From contig NZ_JAIRAU010000028.1 in assembly GCF_020073745.1 (NCBI RefSeq), forward strand, positions 434,001-498,000: a DNA stretch of 64,000 nt, read 5' to 3'. Under the pieces are notes generated by a model that searched no databases, was not told where the DNA came from, and saw only the letters and a program-made list of their open reading frames with translations. Both the position numbers and the translations under genes were made by a program. Below, in pieces: positions 1 to 9,469 of this stretch; within the stretch, counting starts at the first letter, position 1, and each line of letters opens with the position of its first letter. Origin of the DNA: Nannocystis pusilla. Its GTDB lineage: Bacteria > Myxococcota_A > Polyangia > Nannocystales > Nannocystaceae.

Positions 1-326
1 CACAGCTCTTCGGACATGCTGTCTGTGACATGTCCCGAGCGCCACCTGGCGACCGCTCCCGTCGAGCCGCCTGCCAGGCGCTCTCGCCCACCGCACGTCG
101 CTCCGCCTTGCGCCCGCCCGACGAACAGCCGTCGCGGGCCTGCCGCGTTCGCGCCCAGACCTGCCCCGAAAGACAGCTCACGCCCGCACGCGCGTCGAGC
201 CACCGCGCCCCGCCCCCGCCTGCCGCGGGCCCGCCGAGCAGCGCCCGCCCTCATCGATCCGGGCCGCCGCGCGCCTCGACCTGCCCTCATGGACAGCTCG
301 CGCCCGCCTGCGCGTCCTGCGGCCCT
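1..326. other. Gene-poor stretch with degenerate repeats
   Basis: I see no convincing gene here; every long reading frame is Arg/Pro/Ala-rich and lacks protein-like composition. Two similar blocks, around 150-210 and 270-320, each begin with a CCTG-N10-CAGC repeat module (160-177 and 280-297) followed by a matching CGCCCGC-type run, which suggests an old local duplication. Confidence 0.5.
15..46. repeat. 14-bp dyad module array (2 modules)
   Basis: First array of the window-wide family. The module is the 14-bp dyad TGTCC-N4-GGACA; modules join head to tail, so the junction CA|TG reads CATG every 14 bp. Here CATG lies at 15 and 29 and a degenerate CACC follows at 43. Outer ends of arrays are usually NNTG on the left (CCTG, GCTG, TATG) and CANN on the right (CAGG, CATC, CACC, CAGC), which is what the module model predicts. 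Confidence 0.7.
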
Positions 327-641
327 TCAGGCCGCGATCTCGCCGCTGCGCACGCCGCTGACGTAGTGTTCGAGCGCATGCAGCTCGGGCCGCATCACCT
401 CGGTGACGGGTGACGTCGTCACGTCGGTCGCGTAGCCCCAGAACTGCAAGCGGCGCCCGATCCACTCCGCGTCGGCGCCGATCGGCGGCAGCTGGACCGC
501 GCGCAGACGGAGCGCCGCGTGGCGCCTCAGCCACGCGCCGGTGCTCCGGTCGCGCACGCCCACGCACTCGTCGGCACGCAGGTGATACTCCGTGTGCTTG
601 GTCGCAAACACGCGATGGCGGCGGCGGTTCTTCGAGCTCAT
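327..641 (-). CDS. Conserved-looking hypothetical protein, 104 aa
   Basis: I do not recognise a family. The product is soluble, starts with a basic stretch (MSSKNRRRHRVF) and has balanced composition with Trp, Tyr and His residues, unlike the Arg/Ala-rich translations of the other frames here, which is why I call it real. Near the C-terminus it has GYATDV and HALEHYVSGVRSGE, compatible with a short alpha/beta protein. The ATG at 641 lies about 90 bases from the divergent rhomboid-like gene, so the two probably share a promoter region. No signal peptide or membrane segment is visible. Confidence 0.6.
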   Translation of the reverse strand: MSSKNRRRHRVFATKHTEYHLRADECVGVRDRSTGAWLRRHAALRLRAVQLPPIGADAEWIGRRLQFWGYATDVTTSPVTEVMRPELHALEHYVSGVRSGEIAA

Positions 642-732
642 GCGCCGGAGCCTGCCAAACCCGCCCGGAGTGCCGCAAAAAACCGGCGTACATCGGCGGG
701 CGCGCCCGACGCACCTGCTACACTCCCAGACC

Positions 733-1425
733 GTGCCGACCTCGCCGTTCTCTGGCCTGCCGCGCTTCCGGCCCGCGAGCTTCTGGCTGCTGGTCGCCGC
801 AGCGGCCGCCAGCGCGTTCGTCTCGGACCTGCCGCTCGCCCGCCACCTTCAGCTCGGCGCCTCGTTCCTCACCGACCCCGCCCCGTGGCAGCCGCTCACC
901 GCGCCGTTCCTGTTCCCCGAGGGTCAGCTCGCCGGCCTGATCGGCACCGGCCTGTTGCAGTGGTTCGTCGGCAGTCCGGTCGAGGGCCGGCTCGGGACCG
1001 CGCGCTACCTCGGCCTCGTCCTCGGCGCCGCGGTCGTCGGCTACCTCGTCCTCGGCCTCGTGGGTCTGGCCGTCCCCGCGGCCCTGATGCTGCCCCACGG
1101 CGGCACCACCCCGATCGACCTCGCCGCCCTCGCCGCGTTCGGCGTGCTGTTCGCGCGCGAGCCGGTGTCGATCTTCGGCGTCCTCCCGGTCACCGCGCGC
1201 AGCTTCGCCGGCGTCGCCGTGGCGCTGCTGCTGCTCGGACCGCTGCTCCGCGGCGGCTGGCCAGACATCGTCCCCGGCGTGGTCGCGGCGGGCCTCGCCC
1301 TCGTCGTGGCCCGGCGCTGGCAAAAGCGACCCGCCTCCGGCAAAGTCGGCCCGCGCAAGGGCGGCGGGGGCAAGCGCCCGCGCCACCTGCGGATCGTCGA
1401 CGGCCGCGAGCAATACCTGAACTGA
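733..1425 (+). CDS. Rhomboid-like membrane protein, probably non-proteolytic
   Basis: A 230-residue protein with five to six hydrophobic segments arranged like the rhomboid/derlin fold. The frame stays open upstream to 592, but the GTG at 733 is the better start because the upstream translation is not protein-like and overlaps the opposite gene. In bacterial rhomboid proteases the fourth membrane helix carries G-x-S-G with the catalytic serine; the matching place here reads HGGTTPIDLAAL, with Thr and no Ser, and no clear partner His follows in the last helix. It is therefore more likely a pseudoprotease or chaperone-like member. The C-terminus is a basic cytoplasmic tail (KVGPRKGGGGKRPR). The stop codon lies inside a 14-bp repeat module. 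Confidence 0.7.
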   Translation: MPTSPFSGLPRFRPASFWLLVAAAAASAFVSDLPLARHLQLGASFLTDPAPWQPLTAPFLFPEGQLAGLIGTGLLQWFVGSPVEGRLGTARYLGLVLGAAVVGYLVLGLVGLAVPAALMLPHGGTTPIDLAALAAFGVLFAREPVSIFGVLPVTARSFAGVAVALLLLGPLLRGGWPDIVPGVVAAGLALVVARRWQKRPASGKVGPRKGGGGKRPRHLRIVDGREQYLN

Positions 1426-1447
1426 AGGACATGTCCCCTTCGCCACC
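1416..1447. repeat. 14-bp module array over the rhomboid-like stop codon
   Basis: CCTG at 1416, CATG at 1430 and CACC at 1444 are spaced exactly 14 bp. The TGA stop of the rhomboid-like gene (1423-1425) is inside the first spacer. Confidence 0.6.
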
Positions 1448-1603
1448 TCCGCTCCGCGCGCCCTCGCTCCTCCCTCCCGGCTCCGCCTCCCCCCGCCCCG
1501 CTCCTCGCCGGCGGCTCCGCGTCTCGCACGCGCCCTGGCCAGGCCAAGCCCGGGCGCCTTCGCCCCGCTCCGCTCAGCGCCCGCTTCGCGCCGCCTCGCC
1601 GAA

Positions 1604-1649
1604 CCTGTCCTGGCGAACCTGTCCCGGCGAACCTGTCCCGCGCGACCTG
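1604..1649. repeat. 14-bp module array, CCTG type (4 tetrads)
   Basis: CCTGTCC starts at 1604, 1618, 1632 and 1646, each 14 bp apart, with spacers close to TCCYGGCGAA. It lies 54-100 bases before the FHA activator gene. Here CCTG replaces CATG at every position, so the array has lost the dyad and looks like a simple tandem repeat. Confidence 0.75.
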
Positions 1650-1702
1650 TCCCATTCTCCCGCGACGAACCGCCCCCCTGCTTGCTTGATTAAAGGCCAA
1701 CC

Positions 1703-3114
<1,412 letters not shown>

Positions 3115-3118
<4 letters not shown>

Positions 3119-3684
3119 TCAACGCCACCTGTACCCGAGGACATACGCCCGCCGCCGCGGAGGAGACCTGTCCCGAGGGCCAGGTCATCGCTACCTGCCC
3201 CGAAGGACATGTCACTCCGCGCCCGCGCGGCCTCCACCCGGTCTTGCGCACCGCGGCGCTGATCTGCTGGGCCGCCCTGAGCGGCGCCTGCGGCGACCGC
3301 GGCAGCGACCCGGTGAAGACCGCCCAGGCGTTCACGGCCGCGGTCCAGCGCGGCGACATGGACGCGGTCTACCGCCAGCTCGAGCGGGCCGCGACCGAGC
3401 GCCTCACCGCGGCCGCGGCCCAGGCGTCGGACCAGGTCGGCGGGCGCCGCCGCATCGAGCCGGCCGAGATGCTGCAGATCGTCGACGTCGACCCGAACTT
3501 CGAGCTCGCCGGCGCCGAGCTGCTCGGCGACGGCGAACCCCCCGGCGCAGAAGACGGCGCCGTCGCCCAGGTCCGCCTGCTCGGCAGTCAGCAGGAGAGC
3601 CACACGCTCACGCTCGTGCGCGAAGACGGCGCCTGGCGCGTGCGGATCCCCTTGCCCCCTCTTACCCCTACGACTCCACCATGA
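3115..3684 (+). CDS. Small lipoprotein, NTF2/DUF4878-like
   Basis: Envelope lipoprotein coupled to the activator gene by an ATGA overlap. The body (KTAQAFTAAVQRGDMDAVYRQL onward, given here only in part) resembles DUF4878/NTF2-like stress lipoproteins, with a final strand VREDGAWRVRIPL. From the ATG at 3115 the first 40 residues are unusual: they translate repeat modules as TCTRGH, TCPEGQV and TCPEGHV, and only then comes a normal lipoprotein signal (LRTAALICWAALSGAC). A TTG at 3244 would start exactly at that signal and give 146 residues. I keep 3115 because of the overlap but the true start may be 3244, in which case the repeats are a leader. Confidence 0.7.
3128..3211. repeat. 14-bp modules inside the lipoprotein N-terminal codons
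   Basis: Pairs at 3128/3142, 3167/3181 and 3194/3208 each show the 14-bp step. Read in the gene's frame they become the repeated peptide C-P-E-G-H/Q-V. Confidence 0.65.
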
Positions 3685-4595
3685 ACTCGCTTGAACCTCG
3701 CCCCACCGGGCGCCCGGCCCTCGTCGGCTGGCTCCTGCCCTTCCTCTGCGTCAGCGCGGCGCTGATCGCCCACTGGGTGCTCAGCGTCCCGCCCGGCCCG
3801 TTGCCGCCGCCGGTGGTCAAGGAGCCGCCGCCCAAGCCGAACCCGCTGCCCGCCGGCGACGAGGACGACGACAAGGACAAGGACCCCTTCGAGCCGTTCA
3901 CCGCCCCGCGCGCCGACGGCCTGCTCGCCCAGCTGCACGAGGCCTACGACGGCGTCGCCTTCAAGGCCGAGCCCACCTTCGAGGCGTGGAGCGTCGCCCA
4001 CCGCCCGCTCATCACCCAGGTCATCACCGCCACCCGCCTGCAGACCTTCAAGGGCGTGGTGCCGTCGCCCTCGGTGTCGACCTCCAACGTCGAGTGCCAC
4101 ACGATCCGCTGCCGCTTCACCCTGTCGAGCAGCAAGCAGGAGGACCTGCAGAGCCTCCTCGACGCCGTCGCCGCGCTGCAGATCGACGGCGCGCCGCTGT
4201 GGCACACGTGGAAGCCCGACGACATCGCCGAGGAGCCGGCCAAGCGCACCAACGCCAAGCCGCGCATGCGCACGCAGGTGCTGGTGTCGTTCTCCCGCGA
4301 CCTGCCCAAGATCGATCAGATCAAGCTGCAGTCGGGCGCGCCGCTCAAGCCGGCCACGATCACCCCGGTCAAGGTCCCGAACCCCAACCCAGGCGCCGCG
4401 CCGACCGGCAAGCCGCCGACCGGCCCGCTCGGCCCCGGCGGGGCGACCACCGGCCCGCGCCCGACCCCCGCGCCCCCGACCGGCGCCACGAGCAGCACCG
4501 CGTCCCCGAGCACCGCGCCGCCGGGCAGCACCGCGCCGGCGAGCAGCACCGCGCAGCCGAGCAGCACCGCCAGGGGCCCCGGCCACACGCCCTGA
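3681..4595 (+). CDS. Membrane-anchored Pro-rich hypothetical protein
   Basis: 304 residues, third gene of the FHA-activator operon; its ATG overlaps the stop of the lipoprotein gene. One N-terminal membrane segment (VGWLLPFLCVSAALIAHWVL) places the rest outside the cytoplasm. A short Pro/Asp/Lys linker follows, then a compact domain (about 75-220) with paired cysteines (ECHTIRCRFTL) that could form a disulfide, and a low-complexity tail rich in Pro, Thr, Ser and Ala with repeated SSTA/PSTA blocks. I do not recognise the central domain. Context suggests an envelope function co-regulated with the activator. Confidence 0.7.
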   Translation: MNSLEPRPTGRPALVGWLLPFLCVSAALIAHWVLSVPPGPLPPPVVKEPPPKPNPLPAGDEDDDKDKDPFEPFTAPRADGLLAQLHEAYDGVAFKAEPTFEAWSVAHRPLITQVITATRLQTFKGVVPSPSVSTSNVECHTIRCRFTLSSSKQEDLQSLLDAVAALQIDGAPLWHTWKPDDIAEEPAKRTNAKPRMRTQVLVSFSRDLPKIDQIKLQSGAPLKPATITPVKVPNPNPGAAPTGKPPTGPLGPGGATTGPRPTPAPPTGATSSTASPSTAPPGSTAPASSTAQPSSTARGPGHTP

Positions 4596-4689
4596 GCGGG
4601 CCGCTGAGCCCGCTGCCGCGCGTGCGCGCCGGAATCGACCCGCGCCCGGAGGCCCGGCGGCCGCCGCTCGCGGCTGGTACCCTGCCGGC

Positions 4690-5118
4690 GTGCGACGTCT
4701 CCTGGCCGGCTTCCTCCTCTGCTGTCTCCCCGCGTGCGGGACGAGCGACGACCTCGGCGGCGAGCTGTCGGTCGACAGCGACGAATATGGCGCATGGACC
4801 ATGTCCCCGACGACATGTGTCTCGGGCGAGCACCGCCAGTTCTTCGGCGTCGACCTGACCGAGCGCGGCGACAACGGCACCGGCGTGCGGATCGTCGACG
4901 ACCCGGTCGGCGGTTACTCGCTGGCGATGAACATCCCCGGCGAAGACCTTTCGATCGTGCTCACCCCGGAGACCGAGTGCGAGGTGTTCGACGTGCTGGT
5001 CGAGCGGGGCAACGTCCGCGTCAACGACATCTGGGCGATCCAGGGCCACGCCACCGTCGAGTGCCGGGCGCCCGGGCTCGAGATCGTCGCCGACCTGCGC
5101 TTCTCCGGCTGCACCTGA
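4690..5118 (+). CDS. Small lipoprotein of unknown function
   Basis: 142 residues beginning MRRLLAGFLLCCLPACGTSDD, a lipoprotein signal with the lipobox LPAC. The mature part is a small beta-rich domain with four cysteines (TTCV, ETECEV, VECRA, SGCT), probably two disulfides. The GTG at 4690 places the signal peptide at the very N-terminus. A 14-bp repeat array is embedded in codons for YGAWTMSPTTCVSGE, so part of the mature surface is written by the repeat. No family recognised. Confidence 0.65.
   Translation: MRRLLAGFLLCCLPACGTSDDLGGELSVDSDEYGAWTMSPTTCVSGEHRQFFGVDLTERGDNGTGVRIVDDPVGGYSLAMNIPGEDLSIVLTPETECEVFDVLVERGNVRVNDIWAIQGHATVECRAPGLEIVADLRFSGCT
4786..4817. repeat. 14-bp module array inside a lipoprotein gene
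   Basis: TATG 4786, CATG 4800, CATG 4814. The TATGGCGCATGGACCATG run has an A/T content unlike the flanking codons. Confidence 0.6.
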
Positions 5119-5131
5119 TCGTCCGCGGGGA

Positions 5132-5177
5132 CATGTCGCATCGAGCATGACTGCTCAGGCATGTCCTGCAGGGCATG
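5132..5177. repeat. 14-bp module array between convergent genes (4 tetrads)
   Basis: CATG at 5132, 5146, 5160 and 5174. It fills the gap between the convergent ends at 5118 and 5187, a position suited to a bidirectional terminator. Confidence 0.75.
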
Positions 5178-5186
5178 TCCTTCGCG

Positions 5187-5846
5187 TCAGAACGCGAGCT
5201 GCAGCCCGAGCCCGAGCCCGCGCGGCAGCGGCAGCGGCGCGAGCGCAGGCCGGCGCGCGGCGAGGCCTGCCTCCCGGAGGTCGCGCAGCGGCGCGGCGAA
5301 GCGGCGCCACACCACCGCGCCGGTGACGATCGCGCTCACGGCGACCGCGGCGGTGGCGGTCCCCGCGAAGGCCAGCAGGCCCTGGCCCTGGTACAGCTCC
5401 GTGCGGGACGCCTCGACCCAGAAGTACGTCGCCGGCGCGAGCGCGGCGATCCCCCAGCACGTCACGCCGATGCCGATGTTGCGGCGGACCCGGAAGCGCC
5501 GGCGCGCGAACGCGGTGAACGACTCGGTGAGGCCGTCTTCGCGGACATCGTCCTCGTACGACTCCCACGCGCCCTCGAGGTCGAGCCCGGTGATCGCCTC
5601 GATGTGCCTGTACTCGCGGAGCTGCAAGCCCATGCCGGTCGGCTCGGGCACCTCGGTGTCGAGCGGCTCCGCCGGCGCCGCGACGGCCGCGGCGGGCTCC
5701 GGGCTCGCAGCGACCGGCTCTGCCGGCGCGCTCGCCTCCGCAGCCGCCTCGCCGCTCGCGGGCGCAGCAGCACCGGCCGCGACCTCGCCGGTCGGTGGCG
5801 CGAACGAACCGGCGAGCAGCAGGACGAGCAGCGGAGGGTTCGCCAT
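5187..5846 (-). CDS. Secreted/membrane protein with Ala-Pro-Glu linker
   Basis: 219 residues. A short signal-like start (MANPPLLVLLLAGSFAPP) is followed by about 45 residues rich in Ala, Pro and Glu, then a charged helical region (LEGAWESYEDDVREDGL) and two hydrophobic helices (about 135-155 and 165-185). The end is a basic/Pro-Leu tail finishing GLGLQLAF; an aromatic C-terminal residue after beta-like alternation is seen in outer-membrane proteins, but too little is present here to claim a barrel. Family unknown. Confidence 0.6.
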   Translation of the reverse strand: MANPPLLVLLLAGSFAPPTGEVAAGAAAPASGEAAAEASAPAEPVAASPEPAAAVAAPAEPLDTEVPEPTGMGLQLREYRHIEAITGLDLEGAWESYEDDVREDGLTESFTAFARRRFRVRRNIGIGVTCWGIAALAPATYFWVEASRTELYQGQGLLAFAGTATAAVAVSAIVTGAVVWRRFAAPLRDLREAGLAARRPALAPLPLPRGLGLGLQLAF

Positions 5847-6027
5847 GCTCCCATGGTAGTGCGCCGCGCCGACCCGCGACGCGGGCCCCCGCGCGCGGCG
5901 CCGCGAAGCCCGATCGGCGACCTCGGCGTCGCGCCGCCGGTGACCCGCGGTCGAACACCGTCGCGACGCGGCCGGAGGCGACGCGTGGTCGCGCTCCGGC
6001 CGGCGGGCGCGCGCGAGAGCGCGGAGG

Positions 6028-6843
6028 CTAGCCGCTGAGCTTCTTCTTCAGCTCCTCGAGCTGGGCGTCGATCTCGGCGGCCTTGAGGTCGTCGGCGCTG
6101 ATTTCCTCGGGGGGCGGGGCCTTGGCGTCGGCGCGGCCGGAGCCGAGCTGGCGCGGGTCCTCGGTCTTGCCGGCGGTGAGGGCCATCTTGCGCTTGAGGG
6201 CCTCGAGCTGGTCGTCGACGTTGCCGGCCTCGAGCGCCTTGAACTGCGACTCGAGGCTGCCTTCCTCGAGCACGCCGCCGATCTCCGACGTCGCCTCGGC
6301 CTCGGCCTCTAGCTGGGTGACGCGCTCGGACATGCGGCCGAAGGTGTCGAAGGCCGACGTCGAGTTGATGCTCGACAGCGTCTCGTTGATGGTGCGCTGG
6401 GCCTCGGCCCGCTTCTGGCGCGAGACCAGCAGGTTGCGCTTGCGCTTGGCCTCCTCGATCTTGCTGTCGAGGCCGCGGAGGGCGACCTTGAGCTGCTCGA
6501 CCGAGTTCTTCTGGGCCTCCCACTGGTCCTTGAGCTGGGCGGCGACCTCGTCGTGGTCGCCCTTGCGCTGGAGCGCGGCGCGGGCGAGGTTCTCGTCGCC
6601 GGCCTTGAGGGCCAGCATCGCCTTCTTCTCCCACTCGGCGGCCTTGGCGGCCTCCTGCTCCCACTGCTTCTTGATCCGCTTCTCATCGGCGATGGCGATG
6701 GCCACCTGCTTCTTGGCCTCGATGAGCTGCTGCTTCATGTCGACCAACACCTGATTGAGCATCTTCTCCGGGTCTTCGGCCCGGTTGATGAGCTCGTTGA
6801 TGTTGGAGCGGATGAGGGTGCCGAGGCGTGAAAAAAGTCCCAT
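6028..6843 (-). CDS. pspA: PspA/IM30 (ESCRT-III-like) membrane-stress protein
   Basis: 271 residues, typical for PspA/Vipp1. It starts with the amphipathic helix MGLFSRLGTLIRSNINEL that binds stressed inner membrane, followed by the family signature EDPEKMLNQVLVDM and long charged coiled-coil helices to about residue 190 (KRIKKQWEQEAAKAAEWEKKA and ETLSSINSTSAFDTFGRM region). The C-terminus beyond 200 is acidic and Pro/Ala-rich, ending IDAQLEELKKKLSG. It follows the YbjN-like gene with one base between stop and start codons, so the two are one operon. No PspF or PspB/C genes are nearby, unlike the enterobacterial psp locus. Confidence 0.95.
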   Translation of the reverse strand: MGLFSRLGTLIRSNINELINRAEDPEKMLNQVLVDMKQQLIEAKKQVAIAIADEKRIKKQWEQEAAKAAEWEKKAMLALKAGDENLARAALQRKGDHDEVAAQLKDQWEAQKNSVEQLKVALRGLDSKIEEAKRKRNLLVSRQKRAEAQRTINETLSSINSTSAFDTFGRMSERVTQLEAEAEATSEIGGVLEEGSLESQFKALEAGNVDDQLEALKRKMALTAGKTEDPRQLGSGRADAKAPPPEEISADDLKAAEIDAQLEELKKKLSG

Positions 6844-6844
6844 C

Positions 6845-7264
6845 TCAGTTGCCCTCCTGGATCTCGCTGGAGGCCGGCGCCGGGCGCCACGGTTTGAGCT
6901 GTTCGAGGTGTCCGTCGATCGCCATCGCCATGTCTTCGATCATCGCCTGAAATTCGCCGAAATCGAGGTCGGCCAGCTGGTGCGCGCCCGAGAGCAGGAT
7001 CTGGTCGCCGTCGAGGGCGTAGGCGCAGTGCAGCGTGGTGTCGTTGAACTCGAGCAGGCGCCGGAACAGGCCGAGGTGATTCGGCGTGGCCTCGGTGACG
7101 GCGAAGATCGGCGACGAGTAGAGCACGATCGGCTCGTCGATGCGGACGACGATGCGGATGCCCGAGAGGCTCTCCGGCCCGACCACCCATGTGTCGTCGG
7201 AGACCTTCTCGTGGTGCAGCTCCATCCGGAGCATGTACGATTCCAGCGTTTCTGCGTGACTCAT
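6845..7264 (-). CDS. YbjN/type III chaperone-like protein
   Basis: 139 residues from the ATG at 7264 (the frame stays open to 7375, but that extension is Pro-rich and not protein-like). The sequence has the YbjN/CesT-Tir chaperone-like alpha/beta pattern: ESYMLRMELHHEKVSDDTWVV, RIVVRIDEPIVLYSSPIF, LFRRLLEFNDTTLHCAYALDG, and a final helix FQAMIEDMAMAIDGHL. Such proteins often act as sensory or chaperone-like partners; being the first gene of an operon with pspA suggests a role in the envelope-stress response (inference). Confidence 0.8.
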   Translation of the reverse strand: MSHAETLESYMLRMELHHEKVSDDTWVVGPESLSGIRIVVRIDEPIVLYSSPIFAVTEATPNHLGLFRRLLEFNDTTLHCAYALDGDQILLSGAHQLADLDFGEFQAMIEDMAMAIDGHLEQLKPWRPAPASSEIQEGN

Positions 7265-7389
7265 GGAGGTGTCGGGGGCGCGGGAGTCGGGGGGCGGCGG
7301 CGGCGGCGGAAACAGCCTCAGCGAGGCCGTGAGGCAAGTCTGAGGCAGGCCTGCGGCGCCTGGGGCCGGCAGCACGCCCGAGGTCAGCC

Positions 7390-7419
7390 ACTATACGCGA
7401 CGGTCCGCGGGGGCGGCAA
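7390..7419 (-). promoter_or_regulatory. Candidate sigma-70 promoter of ybjN-pspA
   Basis: On the minus strand TTGCCG (7419-7414), an 18-base spacer and TATAGT (7395-7390). This gives a leader of about 120 bases before the ATG at 7264. The -10 match is good, the -35 match moderate. Confidence 0.4.
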
Positions 7420-7671
7420 CCCAAACTCCGTCAGGCGCGCCGCTTTGGCCGCTTTGCCTCCTTTGCAGTCGCGTGAGCCCCGTGGTATCCGGGGGCGGCC
7501 CGCACGAACCGACGAACCCCTGTCGGGGCCGCGCCTGTTTTACGGTCGCAAGGGCCTGAAACGGCCGCGAGGGCCGGGCCCCACGGAGCGCCTCCTAGCC
7601 ATGACATACCCTGCTCGGCCTCCTTACCGGCCTCGCTCTTTCGCCCACCACTGTCGCCGAGGGCCCGGTCG

Positions 7672-8478
7672 ATGACCGCGCGCGGAGCCGGCGCGGGCGA
7701 CAGCCGTCTGCCGCGGCACGTCGGCATCATCATGGACGGCAACGGCCGCTGGGCGCAGCAGAAGGGCCTGCCGCGCGAGGTCGGCCACGAGCACGGCGCC
7801 GACGCCGTCCGCCGGGTCGTCCGCGCCGCCCGCGAGCTCGGCGTCGAGGCGCTGACGCTGTTCGCGTTCTCGTCGCAGAACTGGGACCGGCCGCCGCAGG
7901 AGGTCTTCCACCTCATGCAGCTGCTCAACCGCTACCTGCTCGAGGAGCGCGCCGAGATCCTCGACAACCAGATCCGGCTCACCACGGTCGGCGACACCGA
8001 ACGGCTGCCGAGCTACGTGCGCGACCCGATGCGCGAGCTCATCGCCGCCTCGGCCCACAACGAGAAGATGACGCTGTGCCTGGCGCTCAGCTACGGCGGC
8101 CGCGAGATGATCACCGACGCCGCCCGGCGCATCGCCCGCGCGGTCCAGGCCGGCAGCCTGCGCCCCGACGAGATCGACCCCAAGACCTTCGCCTCGTACC
8201 TCGACTCGAGCCGCCATCTGCCGCCGCTCGACCTCCTGATCCGCACCAGCGGCGAACACAGGATCTCCAACTTCTTCCTGTGGGAGGTCGCCTACGCCGA
8301 GCTGTTCTTCACCGAGGTGCTGTGGCCCGACTTCGCGCGCGAGCACCTGCTGGAGGCGCTCGCCGACTTCGCTCGCCGGGAGCGCCGCTTCGGCCTGCTC
8401 CCCGGCGAGCCCGACGCCGACGCGCTCGACGAGTCGCAGAGCGTCGGGATCTTCCCCGCACAACGAGGCAAGGGCTAG
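7672..8478 (+). CDS. uppS: Isoprenyl (undecaprenyl) diphosphate synthase
   Basis: cis-Prenyltransferase of 268 residues making the C55 carrier for peptidoglycan and surface polysaccharides. The catalytic motif HVGIIMDGNGRWAQQKGLPR carries the essential Asp (D22). Conserved LTLFAFSSQNWDRP follows, and the C-terminal diphosphate-binding segment RTSGEHRISNFFLWE starts at R191 (more usual: RTSGEQRLSNFLLWQ). The ATG at 7672 leaves about 15 residues before the catalytic motif, normal for the family. The stop is one base before the cdsA start, the classic uppS-cdsA order. A C-terminal extension of some 20 acidic residues is slightly longer than usual. Confidence 0.97.
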   Translation: MTARGAGAGDSRLPRHVGIIMDGNGRWAQQKGLPREVGHEHGADAVRRVVRAARELGVEALTLFAFSSQNWDRPPQEVFHLMQLLNRYLLEERAEILDNQIRLTTVGDTERLPSYVRDPMRELIAASAHNEKMTLCLALSYGGREMITDAARRIARAVQAGSLRPDEIDPKTFASYLDSSRHLPPLDLLIRTSGEHRISNFFLWEVAYAELFFTEVLWPDFAREHLLEALADFARRERRFGLLPGEPDADALDESQSVGIFPAQRGKG

Positions 8479-8479
8479 C

Positions 8480-9385
8480 GTGGCCGACCTGATCAAGCGC
8501 CTGTGGACGGCGATCGTCCTCGTCCCGATCCTCGTGGTCGCGCTGTTCGTCGACCGCTCGCCGTGGAGCATCCTGGCGCTGTCGGTCCTGTTCGGCGGCC
8601 TCGCCCTCGACGAGTACCTCCGCATGGCGTTGGTTTCACGGCCCTCCGGGCCTGGGGGACCCCCGAAGACGCCCGAGCCGCAGGTCGTCTCGCCGCCGGG
8701 GCCCGAGAGCGTCGTCCCGCCCGAGCTCGGCCTGCGCGCCGTGATCGGGCTGATCGGCGCCGCCGTGGTCGCGCTGCCGATGGTGTACGGCGCCGGGCGC
8801 GTGCTGCCGCCGCTGCTCATGGGCTCGGTGCTCGCCGTCGCGCTGGTGCTGCTGTCGCGCAAGCACGCGCTCGAGCAGGCGGGCCGGCACATGTCGGTGT
8901 GCCTGGCGGCGCTCCTGTACGTGCCGCTGATGGCCTCGGTGTGGCCGCAGATCAAGCACCACTTCGGGCCCGGCTGGCTGTTCGTCACCCTGGCGATCGC
9001 GTTCCTCTCGGACACCGGCGCGTACGCGTTCGGCCGGCTGTGGGGCAAGCACAAGCTCTACCCCGCGGTCAGCCCCGGCAAGACCTGGGAGGGCTCGCTC
9101 GGCGGGATCGTCGGCGCCAACGTGGCCACCCTCGGCTTCGGCTCGGCGTTCCTGCTGCCCGAGCTGGCCGTCGGCCACGCGATCGTCCTCGGCGTGGTCG
9201 GCTCGCTCGCCGGCCAGGTCGGCGACCTGTTCGAGTCGATGCTCAAGCGCAGCCACGGCGTCAAGGACTCGGGCAACCTCCTGCCCGGCCACGGCGGCAT
9301 GCTCGACCGCGTCGACGCCCTGCTGTTCGTCGGCCCGGTCGTCTACTACTTCGCGGCCAACGTGGTGTTCGCCGGCCGCTGCTGA
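8480..9385 (+). CDS. cdsA: Phosphatidate cytidylyltransferase
   Basis: 301-residue integral membrane enzyme forming CDP-diacylglycerol from phosphatidate and CTP, the branch point of phospholipid synthesis. There are about seven membrane segments, and the C-terminal signature is clear: FLSDTGAYAFGRLWGKHK, SPGKTWEGSLGG, then GDLFESMLKRSHGVKDSG and LLPGHGGMLDRVDALLF with the metal-binding Asp residues. The GTG at 8480 is two bases past the uppS stop, so translation is probably coupled. A Pro/Gly-rich loop at about residues 53-75 is not part of the family core. Confidence 0.97.
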   Translation: MADLIKRLWTAIVLVPILVVALFVDRSPWSILALSVLFGGLALDEYLRMALVSRPSGPGGPPKTPEPQVVSPPGPESVVPPELGLRAVIGLIGAAVVALPMVYGAGRVLPPLLMGSVLAVALVLLSRKHALEQAGRHMSVCLAALLYVPLMASVWPQIKHHFGPGWLFVTLAIAFLSDTGAYAFGRLWGKHKLYPAVSPGKTWEGSLGGIVGANVATLGFGSAFLLPELAVGHAIVLGVVGSLAGQVGDLFESMLKRSHGVKDSGNLLPGHGGMLDRVDALLFVGPVVYYFAANVVFAGRC

Positions 9386-9393
9386 GGCCGCGC

Positions 9394-9465
9394 GAAGGGC
9401 ATGCCCGCGAGGACATGCCCTTCCGAACAGGAAATAAGGGCCATGTCCGTGCGGACATGGCCCTT
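9394..9465. terminator. Two perfect hairpins between convergent genes, built from repeat modules
   Basis: GAAGGGCATG (9394-9403) pairs with CATGCCCTTC (9414-9423), and AAGGGCCATGTCC (9436-9448) pairs with GGACATGGCCCTT (9453-9465) around a GTGC loop. Placed between the ends of cdsA (+) and a lipoprotein gene (-), they look like bidirectional terminators. No T-tract follows on either strand. Confidence 0.6.
9400..9459. repeat. 14-bp module array (5 tetrads)
   Basis: CATG 9400, CATG 9414, CAGG 9428, CATG 9442, CATG 9456, all exactly 14 bp apart. The module 9444-9457 (TGTCCGTGCGGACA) matches the consensus perfectly. Confidence 0.8.
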
Positions 9466-9469
9466 CGTG

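Noticed and set aside
178..714. Long Arg/Ala-rich antisense reading frame
   Set aside because: Composition follows GC bias only; overlaps a better frame (327-641) and has no domain or start signal.
1650..1702. Sigma-54 (-24/-12) promoter before the FHA activator
   Set aside because: No TGGC-N7-TTGC-like sequence found at a sensible distance.
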